Assembly (NCBI GenBank): GCA_902806595.1
Contig: CADCXC010000010.1
Span: forward strand, 1,116,001 to 1,180,000
Origin: Pyrenopolyporus hunteri
Taxonomy: Eukaryota > Ascomycota > Sordariomycetes > Xylariales > Hypoxylaceae
DNA: 64,000 nt
Reading direction: 5' to 3'
Of this stretch, positions 1 through 10,513 are shown piece after piece. The notes below the pieces were generated by a model. The model did not search any database and was not told where the DNA came from. It was given only the letters and a program-made list of their open reading frames with translations. The position numbers were made by a program, and so were the translations under genes. How positions within the stretch are numbered: the first letter of the stretch is position 1; each line of letters starts with the position of its first letter.

Positions 1-1728
1 GGTAAAGATGTGGTGGTTGTTGAGCCAGTACTGGAACGCGCGGCTAGATAGGTGAGGCGACATCTTCGAGATGAGTAAAGAGCGGAACTCAGGGTGCTTG
101 CCTTCGCCGAAGATTCTCCAAAAATCCTCATAGGGGAGAGACGAAAATGCGGCGACTTTAAGTTCTAGAAGATGGTTCTGCGTCGGGTTTAGATCGACCG
201 CGTGGATTTTGGCTGGGCTCCGGAGAGCATAGGAGAGAAGGTTATCGCCCGCACTGGTGATAGCAAGGACCACGTCGTCCGATTTGAGCTTCAGGATACG
301 CTCATCGACGCGAGTGTCTTCCCACGTGAATGCGTAGATATACTCGTCGTTGAATTGTGTATGTTTCTTGAGCTGATCGTCATAGTAAATCCTATAATGG
401 TGGTTCTGGTAAAAGAAGGACGGAAGAGGCAGGTTAGAGGAAAGATTGACTATAGCTGCATCCCAAGCCTTAGAACGAATCTCCGGCGTAGCGTTTTCAA
501 CTGCGCGGGACAGAGCGGCTGAATGATTGGCAGGGTATAGGTAAGGCGACTCGGTGACCAGCGCATCTACCTTCTCAACAATTTCGTGTGGAAGGTTTGA
601 AGACGACGGTCGCTTATGGGTTCCTAGCCATATGTAGTATGGGATGGCGCCGAGAACGTAGTTCCGCTTGTTGACGCTCAAGACCGTACCGAAACTGTAC
701 TCCAAGTAATCGCGTCGGCCCGGCTCCAGGGCGACTCGGTCAATATCAAACCAGGCACGCCAGAACGTCCTACCGAAGAAGTTGACGTGGCGGTTGATCA
801 GGCCACCGGTGTAGTTGCGGAAGTTGACATCGACCTGGGACTGAACGTAGAAGTCAACCACACCAACGATGCCATCCGGCGCTAAGAGCGACGGCAGCGA
901 GTCAATGACCGAATAATAATCAGGCTATATGTACGTAAGCAGGAGCGCGTTTTAAGTAAGGTTGATTTATGCTCACAATCATAGACAAGCTATAAGACAT
1001 GGTGATCAGGTCGGCCCCGCCGTGTCGAGGTCTTTCTTGGAAGAAGCAACCCCGATTCGGGGATCCAGAAGCGCGTCTTCCTTGGAAGGAGGGCTCGTAA
1101 TCTTCCAAGCGGAACTTTCTTGCATCCTGGCAGATGACCTTGACGTTTCCCCATCCAAGCCTCTCAAAGCGTTTACGGGCGACTTCACAGAGGGACGGAG
1201 AGAAGTCAACGAGGTAGACGCTGTCGAAGAACTTTCCTACGTCAACAAATCTGGACATAGTTTCGATGTTCCAGCCGGTCCCTCCGCCGACCTAGCCTAT
1301 AATTTAGTGACCCAAGTAGCCTATTATTGTTGGATTTGCCGCCAGCGACTTACATCGACCCAAATACGTCTCTTCTTATCGCCATTACTAGCTCTATAAC
1401 AAAGCTGAGCGGCTACAAGAGCGAGCATGTCCTCGCGACCCTTTAGAAGGGCCTTCCTCGTGGCATCGTACACGCCAGCTTGCTTCCTGTAGAAGCTCTC
1501 AAGAGCGTCCTGTTGGTTGCCGTTGCTGTCGCCATCGTGCGGTTTGAGGAAGCAGGAGTAGAAGAAAAGCCACAGAGACTGTACGATACTAGGGTTATCA
1601 CCGTCTTTTGCTCTCTTCGAAAATAGTGTAGAATAGCATAGGCCTACGAGTAGGACGACCGCTATTCCAGCAAGGTAGATCTTTGTATGAGGATCAGGGG
1701 GTAAAATGTTACCACCAAGAGAAGCCAT
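1..1728 (-). CDS. BTA1: Betaine lipid synthase, 3' part beyond the window
   Basis: Makes the phosphorus-free membrane lipid DGTS by moving a 3-amino-3-carboxypropyl group from SAM to diacylglycerol and then methylating the amine three times. Fungal BTA1 fuses a BtaB-like N-methyltransferase to a BtaA-like transferase, and both halves are visible. Exons on the minus strand are 1354-1728, 977-1291 and 924 to the window edge; the introns of 62 and 52 bp are GT-AG. The N-terminus has a membrane segment at about residues 16-33 (IYLAGIAVVLLVGLCY). The first splice junction restores the SAM-binding motif DVGGGTGWNIE. The last exon carries the BtaA signatures TWEDTRVDE and ITSAGDNLLSYAL and stays open to base 1, so the C-terminus is missing only because the window ends. 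The ATG at 1728 is the first in frame. Confidence 0.93.
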
Positions 1729-3191
1729 GATACTCTCTCATTGCTTGAAGATGAGAGTGGGATGTTGAAATTCCTACACGATGTTGAAACAAATCAAGCC
1801 AATCGACAAAAGTATATGGTACGAGAAAAATTAACGACTGAACTGAACAGTATTATATAGAGAAGCTCTTGCTAGTAGGCTACCCCTTTGCCAACGAAAA
1901 GGCTTCTAGTTGCATTTTGATTAACCAACCACATGATTAAGAAAAGCACCTACGTACCTGGTCTCGCACATGGTGATTGGGACGTCGTTTATCTAGATTT
2001 GCTTATGCGTCCGCAGAAGATGGCCCCGTATCCGGCTACTTTGCTTAGGTCTTTGAACACATGCATGCGCGTAGGGGATGTGCACTGAAGAGGACCCTGA
2101 AACTTACCCCACCAATATAGAGTTGTGTCTGTTGGCGATGGCCGGATACTGTTCTGTTAGCCAATCATTTGGGCCACATGCCCGAGCTTAATGGAAACAA
2201 TACTCAGCACAACATCAACTAAGAGGCCCTTCCCCACTAAAACATTTTCTAACTTCTTCGTTTGTACGACGGTTGCGGAACGAGATCGTCTGAGAGATGC
2301 CCACTCGCGCGAGCCGCCGACGTTGGTTGGCTTATTAGTTGGTTCATAACGATTGCAGAAGTTCTGACGGATACCTGATGTACGAGATAGGGTCCGATTT
2401 CTTCGGGGAACATTGTGCTGAGTGTCTTGGTTCTGGGGGATCTAACCTCGCTGTATGATGCCACACTCGCGATTCGATTCCAGATCCCTAGATTGTCCGT
2501 GGACATGTCCTGCAGCAGTCCCACAGGGACGAGAAGTCAAATGATGCTCTATACTTCGCTAGGACAGGATATTTAGTTGCTATACGTCGATACACCTGGA
2601 TTGGCGTCTAATTCTATGCCGCTGTGACGGTCGAGGGGGGTATTACGTAGCCGGCATATATTAGATTGAAGCTTGAAATTGACGTATAATCGTGGGCCCA
2701 CGTGCTAAAAAGTTGAAATCGGAATGGGTCAAGACGCTGGAGCTACACGAGGCTGCCCAGCCCCCCGCGCATCTTCAACCCAAGGAGAAAAAAAGGAAAG
2801 TTACCTAGACGTGGGCAGAGATCTTTTGGGTTTCGGGTACATCTGAAAAGGATCTGCGGATATGGTCTCGATTGGCGTAGGGCCACCAAAAACAATTGCT
2901 AATTGCGTCTATTAGAGTACCCATCGAGAGTCTATGGTCGCGGAGAGCTTTCTATAGCTATGACCCCCGTTCCCTTTCAGTTGAGTATAGGTGCGTTGTA
3001 AGGTGCGTTGCACAACATCCGCCGCCCGAACATCGGGTTACCTAGTAATTTGTGGGATTGACGGCCGGAACGTCGTAGGCTGGACGAGGCCCGTCTTGGG
3101 CCCGCAGCAGTGTTACACTACTCGGGTAGTCGTATCCCTTGCCGTCGGAGGCGTTCGAATTCCACCACCAACCATCTCGGCAGCCTACCGC
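1729..3191. other. Intergenic region, no gene recognised
   Basis: About 1.46 kb between the start of the betaine lipid synthase gene and the end of the AlaX-like gene. The short open frames inside (for example 2249-2524 minus, 2991-3200 plus) lack any domain pattern and are not convincing genes. A TATATA-like stretch near 1853-1858 lies about 125 bp upstream of the betaine lipid synthase ATG and may belong to its promoter. Confidence 0.6.
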
Positions 3192-4001
3192 TTAAGGTAG
3201 CACATAGCTCACTCGGCTTATCCCTTTCGTCCGACTGATCTTCTTAACATTCGTCTTGCCACATAGCTCTGTGCTGTCGACGTGCGTACCCCCGCAGGGG
3301 TAGATTTCGGCGCCGATGATCTTCACGACCCGAAACTTCTCATCGTCCGTCATACCCATCGCCTTGCGATCCGGTATCAACCGTTCAAGTCCGTTGGCCT
3401 TGAAGTCGGCCTCGTCCCACCAATCAATCTCAACTGGCATATCCTTTGCGATGTACTCGTCCAGGCGCTTTTGGATGGGGTCCTTCCACTTCCCCTCAAT
3501 GAGGCCCTGAAACTCGCAAGCCGCAGAATCAGGGAAATGTGATGCCTTTAGTTCGTCAAAATTTGCTACCTCTTTCTCGAGAAGATGCCGCACGGCCGCT
3601 CCAAGGACATGACCAGCAGTGTGATAACGGGAGTATAGAGTGCGTTTTTCGCTATCAATGGTTTGAAAAACCGAGTCTCCCAGCTTGAAAATCGAGGAAC
3701 CATTAGTAAACCTGCCGAAATGCAACACTTCGCCGTCGTTTATAGCGCTCATGCGCACCATGGACACATCAAAACTTGCTCCGTCCGCGTTTTTCATTAC
3801 TCCGACGTCAGAGGGCTGGCCCCCGCCTTGAGGATGGAATATGGTTTGTTCGGTAACCACAACATGATCGTCGTCCTTAGCTTGCTTGAATAACACTTTA
3901 TTAGCTTCCTCGAGGCCTGCGACTGAGCGGACCGCGGTGACTACAGTCTGCAACGTATGAAGCTTAGCATTGTGCTGGAACGCGAGGAATGTCCGCTGCA
4001 T
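3192..4001 (-). CDS. AlaX-type alanyl-tRNA editing domain protein
   Basis: Stand-alone relative of the alanyl-tRNA synthetase editing domain; the family hydrolyses Ser or Gly wrongly attached to tRNA-Ala, in the cytosol or mitochondria. The predicted protein is 269 residues from the ATG at 4001. The zinc-site motifs of the family are intact: HTAGH (HxxxH) in the middle and CGGTHV near the C-terminus; FHPQGGGQPSD is the typical N-terminal family motif. The frame stays open upstream to 4229, with another ATG at 4163, but that stretch does not look like the family, whose homology starts around FQHNAKLHTLQT. The short start at 4001 is therefore preferred. It lies downstream of VPS28 on the same strand. 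Single exon; the family call is firm, the start less so. Confidence 0.87.
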   Translation of the reverse strand: MQRTFLAFQHNAKLHTLQTVVTAVRSVAGLEEANKVLFKQAKDDDHVVVTEQTIFHPQGGGQPSDVGVMKNADGASFDVSMVRMSAINDGEVLHFGRFTNGSSIFKLGDSVFQTIDSEKRTLYSRYHTAGHVLGAAVRHLLEKEVANFDELKASHFPDSAACEFQGLIEGKWKDPIQKRLDEYIAKDMPVEIDWWDEADFKANGLERLIPDRKAMGMTDDEKFRVVKIIGAEIYPCGGTHVDSTELCGKTNVKKISRTKGISRVSYVLP

Positions 4002-4370
4002 CTCGAAAAAGTTCCGCGAAATGAATTCTCTTGTGTAGATTAGATGTCCAGCGCTAGATAGGAATGGATTGAGCCTGAGCGAGAAGTCTCCGGGGGGTAT
4101 TATAGAATCATCATGAACCCGGTCTCCAAATCTCAAGTGAGATGGGATTTTTTGTCTTGACATGTCCGCGCCCTGCAGTGGGCCCTCATAAGAGAGCGAG
4201 CCAGTTGAATGACGGGATTCGTGACCCACTTTTTCATTTCTCCCGGCGCCCTTCGTCAGTTATCGGTCATTCAATAGGCTTTCGTCGCTCTCCTTCTCTT
4301 TCGGTCTCTCGTATTACGATATCATCGAGAAATAACACAAGACACGCCGCCGACGTACGGATCGAAAGGC
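4002..4370. other. Spacer between VPS28 and the AlaX-like gene
   Basis: Contains the 3' UTR of VPS28 and the promoter/5' UTR of the AlaX-like gene. An in-frame extension of the AlaX frame reaches 4163 (ATG) but is judged untranslated. Nothing else seen. Confidence 0.5.
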
Positions 4371-5230
4371 TCAGTTAAGCGTGTTCTTGAACCCCAAATA
4401 CGCAGAGTTAATGTCCAGCTCGAGCTCCCTCGCCTGTTGTTCGCTCAGTTCTTCGGTGGCCTTCATCTGGTTTAACGTGATCAACCACTGCACAATTTTG
4501 CCACGATTCTCGAAGTCTCTGTCGGTAACTTTATTGACGCTTTGGATGACGTCGGTGAGAAGAGGGTGAAGCTGGTCTTTTGCTAGTAGCCCGAGACGCA
4601 AAGCATCCAGGAAGGTGATGAAATCCTGCGTTGCTTCGAGAATGAGAGCCCCTGATTTGTTGCTCGTCGAAGCGGACGGTTGGGCGGTTCCTGTGGATGC
4701 AGTGACGGCGGTAGACGGCATGCCCACTCTAATACGCTCTGTCGCCCTGGGGACTTCGAGCTGCAAGGATGTTACTAATCATGGCAACTAAAAAAGGAAA
4801 AAAAAGGGAAGAAAAGAAAAGAAAAAGTGTTAAGGTATCCCTTACATCCCACTCAGCCTTAAATTCTTCCAAGCCGACGAATGCCTTCGCGACGGTTTCG
4901 TCCGCCAGAATGGATTTATACTGCTTCAGAGATCGTTCGCAGATCTCGGTATAGTCTGCTTCGGGAATAGCATCTTTCAAAAATGCTCTCTCTAGCTCGT
5001 CTAGAGTGACGATGATAGAAAAGAGTTCGGCAAGAGAGTCTTGCAAATCTCTCTCGGCTCGGGTTTCAGCTAACTTCACTTCCTACGGAGGTAATTGGCG
5101 TCAGTTCGCGAGGATGAGCAACCAGAACACGTCATAGTAGCCATACCTCGTCTAGGTTTATGGTCGCCGATAGAGTAGTATTCGGGACGTAGCTGTGAGG
5201 GGTCGGGGCATAAGCTTGTCGCGAACTCAT
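4371..5230 (-). CDS. VPS28: ESCRT-I subunit VPS28
   Basis: Subunit of the endosomal ESCRT-I complex that sorts ubiquitinated cargo into multivesicular bodies; its C-terminal four-helix domain recruits ESCRT-II. Three exons: 5147-5230, 4846-5082 and 4371-4760, with introns of 64 and 85 bp. The spliced product is 236 residues, the usual size (yeast about 242). The joined sequence shows the family blocks NTTLSATINLDEEVKL across junction 1 and EFKAEWDLEVPRATERI across junction 2, then the VPS28 C-terminal core (DFITFLDALRLGLLAKDQLHPLL). The C-terminus ends AYLGFKNTLN. A Ser/Thr/Ala-rich linker separates the two conserved domains. The ATG at 5230 faces the NOC2 gene, so the two share a 369-bp promoter region. 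Confidence 0.96.
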
Positions 5231-5599
5231 CTTGTAAAACTAAAATTATAGATGTTTAGATATGAGTGGGTTGAAAGAGAGAAGCATTGAACTCTGTACT
5301 TGAAGGTACGTAATGAGTGAAATGATTGGCACATGCTCAACACTCGGAGCACACGCTTTGGGGGGCGCCCTTGTAGCTTACCCCCTGTCCTGGCCGCTTA
5401 GGTAATTCAAGACTATAGTCGTATTAGGTTTAGCGCATCTCCCCGATAAGACCCCGCGATAAGCTTATCCTAAAATTTTTGGTTCATCTTTCGCAGTTGA
5501 ATCCGCGAAACCGTCCCGTCAATTCATTCGTCCACCAAATAAATTCATATAGCAACAAAGTTCCATTACGCCGTCGCACCGTCGCGGCTAACCCTCACC
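5231..5599. promoter_or_regulatory. Shared promoter region of VPS28 and NOC2
   Basis: 369 bp between two divergent housekeeping genes. It must hold both promoters and 5' UTRs. No clear TATA box; the last 60 bp before the NOC2 ATG are C-rich. Inference from gene layout only. Confidence 0.5.
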
Positions 5600-7930
5600 A
5601 TGGCCGGCACGAAGAAGAATACCAAGGCCACCAAGAAATTCGAAAAGAAACATCTAAAAGGTGTCCTGGATCAACGAAAGGCAACTGCCAAGGTAAAACA
5701 GAGACAGCAGCTCAAGGCCAAGAAGCAATCCAAAAAAGCGAAAGATGCCGAGTTTTATAAGGGCGCCGACGATGCTGGGAAGGCCAGCAAGGTCAATGGC
5801 GCTAGCCGTACAGCCAATGTCAAGGATATGAGCGTCGACGACTTTTTTGGAGGTGGATTCGAGATCATCGAGAAATCCCAACCAGGAAAGAAGACGTCCA
5901 AGAAGCTCGGAAAACGCAAGCGTGACGAACCCAATGACGACGATGTCGCTTCTAACGAAGGGAGCGATCTCGACATCTCTGCCGACGAGGCACCCATCGC
6001 AAGCGGCAGCGAAGATTCAGGCGACGAAGATGTCGACGACATCGGTATGAGCAAAAGTGCGATGGACGCTCTCGCTAAGGATGACCCCGAATTCTATAAT
6101 TTCCTGAAGGAGAATGATCCTGAGGCACTGGAGTTTGACGACGCCGATCTCGCCGAAGTAGACGAGTTGAGCGCGGGCGAGGAAGATGACCAGCCCAAGA
6201 AAAAGCGAAAGAAGGACAAGAAGCAACAAGGACAGGCGGACGACTTAGACGAAGAGGATAGAGCAGAGAATGAGTTAACCCAGGCTATGGTTGCGCGGTG
6301 GAAAGTGGCGTTGTCAGAAAACCAATCGCTCAGGGCTGCCAGACGAGTAGTCCTAGCGTTCCGATCCGCGGCACACCTAAACGAGGACGACGAAGACGAG
6401 GGACGCAAGCAGATGTACAAAATCTCGAGCCCCGAAGTCTTCCATGATATCCTCATCGTTGCGCTTAAGCAAATTCCCGAAGTCATCCAGCACCATATTC
6501 CCATCAAAGAGTCTGCGGCTGGCAAAGTCCAAGTTCCGACAGATTCTAAGAAGTTCAAAACTCTGTCGATACTTCTCAAGTCCTACGTATCTGCCATCCT
6601 ACATCTTGTAGACACGCTGTCAGATGATGCGACTCTGAAGCTGACATTATCAGCCATCACACCCCTTATTCCCTACCTCCTAGGTTTCCGAAAGCTGCTT
6701 AAGCACTTGATTAAGAGCATCGTTGGATTTTGGTCGCAGTCTACGAGTAGCGATTCTACTCGAATTACTGCTTTCTTAGTTCTACGACGACTGGTAGTCG
6801 TTGGCGACAAAGGCATTAGAGAGGCAGTCCTGAAAGCGACTTACCAAGGTTTGGTTGCAGGGTCTCGCGTGACAAACATCAACACGATACAGGGGATCAA
6901 CTTGATGAAGAACTCGGCCGCCGAGCTATGGGGCTTGGATCAGAACATCGGTTATACGACGGCATTCACCTTCATCCGCCAGCTAGCCATCCATCTGCGC
7001 AATAGCATCGTCCACAACCAAAACGAATCATACAAGACCATCTATAACTGGCAATACGTTCACTCACTTGATTTCTGGTCTTGCGTTCTATCGGAGCATT
7101 GCAGCCCACTGAAGGAAGCAGAGGCAGGAAAGGAGTCCCAGCTCAAGCCTCTCATCTACCCGCTAGTCCAAGTCACCCTCGGAGCTATGCGCCTAATACC
7201 GACCGCAACGTATTTTCCCTTCCGGTTCCATACGATCCGATCACTTCTTCGCATCTCCCGGTCAACTGGAACTTATATTCCGCTAGCATCCGCTTTAATG
7301 GAAGTTCTAAATTCGGCGGAAATGAGGAAGTCTCCAAAGCCATCGACTATCAAGCCTCTCGATTTCCATATTGCTTATAAGGCGCCCAAGTCGTATCTAC
7401 GGACGCGGGTTTATCAAGATGGAGTAGGTGAGCAGGTAGTGGAACTCTTTTCGGAATATTTTGTTCTTTGGTCCACGAATATCGCATTCCCCGAATTCGC
7501 CCTACCGGTTATCATCATGCTTAAGCGATGGCTCAAGCAGTCGAGGAGGAAAACGGGTGGCAACAATAACAACAAGGTCCGCGCCGGCCTCGTTCTACTC
7601 GTCCAAAAACTCGAGGCGAACGCGAAATTCATCGAAGGCAAACGAGCCAAGGTTGATTTTGCGCCCAAGGATCGATCGCAGGTCGATGCATTCCTGAAGG
7701 ATTTCGAGTGGGAGAAGACGCCGATTGGTGCCTACGTCGTTGCCCAAAGGAAGGCGGGTGCTGAGAAGGCGAAGATGCTAGAGCAGGCTAGGAAAGAGGA
7801 TGAACGGAAGCGAAAGGAAGAAGAACAGGAGGCACTCGAAGAAAATGCCGCCGAGTTAAGTGGCGAAGATGAAGAAATGGAGGACTTTGACAACGAAGAT
7901 GAGGGTTCTTCAGAGGAAGAAGACGAGTGA
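5600..7930 (+). CDS. NOC2: Nucleolar complex protein 2 (60S ribosome biogenesis)
   Basis: NOC2 forms Noc1-Noc2 and Noc2-Noc3 complexes that accompany pre-60S particles from the nucleolus to the nucleoplasm. Intronless, 776 residues, in line with fungal NOC2. Residues 1-50 are a lysine-rich nucleolar-type tract (KKNTKATKKFEKKHLKG); about 95-225 are acidic and lysine-rich; the helical NOC2 core follows, with the family block YNWQYVHSLDFWSCVLSEH and the stretch TYFPFRFHTIRSLLRIS at about residues 535-550. The tail is strongly acidic (EDEEMEDFDNEDEGSSEEEDE). The ATG has a good context (caccATGg). Divergent from VPS28 and convergent with the chitinase gene. Confidence 0.96.
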   Translation: MAGTKKNTKATKKFEKKHLKGVLDQRKATAKVKQRQQLKAKKQSKKAKDAEFYKGADDAGKASKVNGASRTANVKDMSVDDFFGGGFEIIEKSQPGKKTSKKLGKRKRDEPNDDDVASNEGSDLDISADEAPIASGSEDSGDEDVDDIGMSKSAMDALAKDDPEFYNFLKENDPEALEFDDADLAEVDELSAGEEDDQPKKKRKKDKKQQGQADDLDEEDRAENELTQAMVARWKVALSENQSLRAARRVVLAFRSAAHLNEDDEDEGRKQMYKISSPEVFHDILIVALKQIPEVIQHHIPIKESAAGKVQVPTDSKKFKTLSILLKSYVSAILHLVDTLSDDATLKLTLSAITPLIPYLLGFRKLLKHLIKSIVGFWSQSTSSDSTRITAFLVLRRLVVVGDKGIREAVLKATYQGLVAGSRVTNINTIQGINLMKNSAAELWGLDQNIGYTTAFTFIRQLAIHLRNSIVHNQNESYKTIYNWQYVHSLDFWSCVLSEHCSPLKEAEAGKESQLKPLIYPLVQVTLGAMRLIPTATYFPFRFHTIRSLLRISRSTGTYIPLASALMEVLNSAEMRKSPKPSTIKPLDFHIAYKAPKSYLRTRVYQDGVGEQVVELFSEYFVLWSTNIAFPEFALPVIIMLKRWLKQSRRKTGGNNNNKVRAGLVLLVQKLEANAKFIEGKRAKVDFAPKDRSQVDAFLKDFEWEKTPIGAYVVAQRKAGAEKAKMLEQARKEDERKRKEEEQEALEENAAELSGEDEEMEDFDNEDEGSSEEEDE

Positions 7931-8333
7931 ATGTGAAAGTTTGAAGTGGGAACGAATTGTACCCCTAGATGGAGCAGATTAACGAATCGGGGCATCACTT
8001 GTAGATAAGTGGTTATATTCCTCCACGTACGTTCACCCGTATCATCTCAAGATACCCGATGTTCTCTTAATGCAGTACCTCTAGATTCACGCCAATTTTC
8101 ATTCTACTTGGCCTAGTTCTACTGCTCTTATTCTTGTAGATCACTTACACACCATCCTTCGTCGTTGCAGCCCCATGTTTCTTGGTTCGGTTCATCATAT
8201 TGAATATGTACAGCGGCATGAACCCCCTCGAGGGGGGTGAAAACAATTTATATACATGAAACGGTGGCCATCTCACCCCTAAAACGACTTGCCTACCAGG
8301 TAGATACCCGGTACCTAAGGTACGACCGAACAC
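7931..8333. other. Convergent 3' region between NOC2 and chitinase genes
   Basis: About 400 bp holding both 3' UTRs. No gene, repeat or RNA seen. Confidence 0.5.
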
Positions 8334-9647
8334 TCACAGCGTAGCCAAACCGGCCTGGAGAGCCTTGATGTAAGTCCAGCTCGAGGAATCCTCACCTAAG
8401 CTCCACGCCACTGCAAAGAAGCCCAAGTCAGCATTTCCCGCTCTCTTACCGTAGGGGAAAGGGGGTAAAAACTTACTAACGCCGCCGAGCCCGCGAGCCT
8501 TGACGATCTGCTCGAACTTCTGCGCGACGAAGTCGGGCGTGTCCCAGGTCCAGAAGTAGCTCGTGGACGGGTCCCAGTACCACTGCCCGCCCTCCTCGGC
8601 GTCCGCCTGGCCGCTCGCCAGCACCGGCGGTCCCTCCAGGAACGTCACAGCCCCGGACTGCCCCGTGTCCCCGCCGCTCGCGTCCTCCAGCTCCACCGTC
8701 GGACACCCGATCGGCTGCGCGCACTCCCCCTGCGTCTTGAAGAACTTGGCGTAGAAGGCGAAGCCTAGGTTCATCTTCGCCGGGTCCATCCCCAGAGAGA
8801 TGTACTTGTCGACCGTGGCCAGCGAGGCTTTGACCGAGGTGTGGTGCGTGGTTTGAGTGTCGCGCCTGTTCATCAGGTCGTATGCCATGACCTTTTCGAG
8901 TCGCTTGTTAGCTGCGGTTCTGAGATATCCCTATATACCTAGGTAGGTACCCAGGTGCTGTGCTGCGTTGACTCACGTTGACTACGTCGACGGCGGCGTT
9001 GATCTTGGGGACTTGCTCGGACGTAAAGGCTATCATGTCCCGCTCGAGACCGGGTACCGCGATCGAGAGCTCCTTGTCGCCGATCGCCGACTTGATCTCC
9101 TGCAGGAGGAGGGCGTAGTTGGCGATCTCGTCGACCTTGCCCGAGTTCGGATTCTGCTTGTAATCCTCGCCGTTGCCGCCGGGGTATTCCCAATCAACGT
9201 CTAACCAAAGTTAGTATCAGTCGGTATGTAAGGAAGCTCGGTGATGTGATGTGGAGCCCCGAAGGGAGAGTAGAGTGACGCACCCACACAGTCGTACCCC
9301 AGGTTGTCGAGGGTCGTGGCGACGTTCTTGGCATAGAGCTTCCTCGAAGCATCGTCCTTCTGGCCGACTGAAAACCCAGCTGTATCGCCCCATCCTCCGA
9401 TCGCCATGCAGACCTTAGTCCCCTCCGCGAACCGGCTGCGTAGTGTCGCCACGTCCACGAAGGGCGTGTAAGAGCCGGGCGGGTCACTCGTGAAGAGCGT
9501 GGTGCCGGCGAACGCGGTGATTACATGTGTTATTCCGGCTGTTTGGTCTTTACTGGGAGCAGCGGTATGCCATTGGTCATAGTACATGGCAAATCGGGGC
9601 GCTGCCGCCGCTGCGGTGGCTGTCGTTACGGCTCGCGGGATATGCAT
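8334..9647 (-). CDS. Glycoside hydrolase family 18 chitinase
   Basis: Endochitinase-type enzyme cutting beta-1,4-N-acetylglucosamine polymers. Four exons on the minus strand: 9284-9647, 8977-9200, 8477-8891 and 8334-8410; introns of 83, 85 and 66 bp; 359 residues. The first splice junction creates the GH18 catalytic motif DxxDxDxE as YDCVDVDWEYPGG, with Glu as the proton donor. Other family blocks are KVCMAIGGWG (substrate strand), VMAYDLMN after exon 3, and GGVMAWSLGED formed by the last junction. The start at 9647 gives MHIPRAVTTATAAAAAPRFAM, a poor signal peptide; no better in-frame ATG exists upstream because of a TAG, so either an upstream exon is missed or the protein is not classically secreted. 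Intron 3 (8892-8976) contains an AGGT/ACCT palindromic repeat. Confidence 0.93.
8935..8950. repeat. ACCTAGGT-type palindromic tetranucleotide run
   Basis: Run of ACCTAGGTAGGTAC inside the chitinase intron 8892-8976. The same motif recurs in introns and intergenic stretches across the window. Confidence 0.7.
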
Positions 9648-10513
9648 CTTGGAATCAGATACTCGAGTTCAGCAACTAATGGTTCCCCAAGCGACTGGGG
9701 CAAAATGCAGTTGACGATGGCACAGGTCAAAGCTGAAAGGATATTCAACACTCTACAGCGCCCTTCAGTCCATATATACACCTTCAGGACCCTCCGCACG
9801 CCGGAATGAAGTGTAACGTTGAGGAAGCCATTTGATCTCCTCCCCACCCCCTATTATATATCCTTGTAGTCACATTCCAGATTAAGTACTCAGTTTAGCT
9901 CGTCCCCCTAGAGCCTCATGCCACCCTGAATGTCTTGCATATGCAACCTTTTTACTCCTATCCGCCAACCAAAAAACCCGGTTTGTGTCACTCGATCAAG
10001 GACCGGCTCAGCCCACTGCGTCAATGTAAAACATGCTAGTTACCCAGCCGGGAGGAAACCAACAGAAAGCAAATGCCAGCATCCACGGCGAAGGGAGAAT
10101 TTTTCTCAGGTTAGTTACTCATAAAATCCCCTTTCATATTCGTCCTATCTAGCTAACTACTCTTATATCTTGTGATTATGGGAGTCTAGGGTAGCAATGC
10201 AGCTCAAGTGGGCCGCTATACTTTCGAACTGCCTGTTGGGGAAAGTCGGTATTAACGTTACCCCAGATTCTCAGGGGATGAAGGGGGGGCCAATGAGGCC
10301 GACCACTCGGTGATAAGGTAATGTGAAAGGCAGCGCCTCCAGGGGACCTGAAACAAGAAGAGCCGAAGGGGCGCCCAAAGGGAGCCGCGTTGTTGGATAA
10401 GGCGGGATGAGACCCGGTCACATTACATCATACAGTCTAGCAGTGATCGTCGGTCACAACCCCTTTCATCCGATTTTCAATAAGATAACATTTAGTATGG
10501 GATATCTACCTAC
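9648..10513. other. Intergenic region, no gene recognised
   Basis: 866 bp. Holds the chitinase promoter (T/A-rich TATATA near 9773-9780 and 9853-9860 on the minus strand) and the 3' flank of the next gene. Small open frames here show no domain pattern. Confidence 0.5.

Noticed and set aside
962..1399. Plus-strand ORF of 145 codons
   Set aside because: It is the antisense shadow of betaine lipid synthase exons 1 and 2.
4002..4229. Longer N-terminus for the AlaX-like protein
   Set aside because: The frame opens with GTG, and the added residues do not resemble the family; homology starts near the ATG at 4001.
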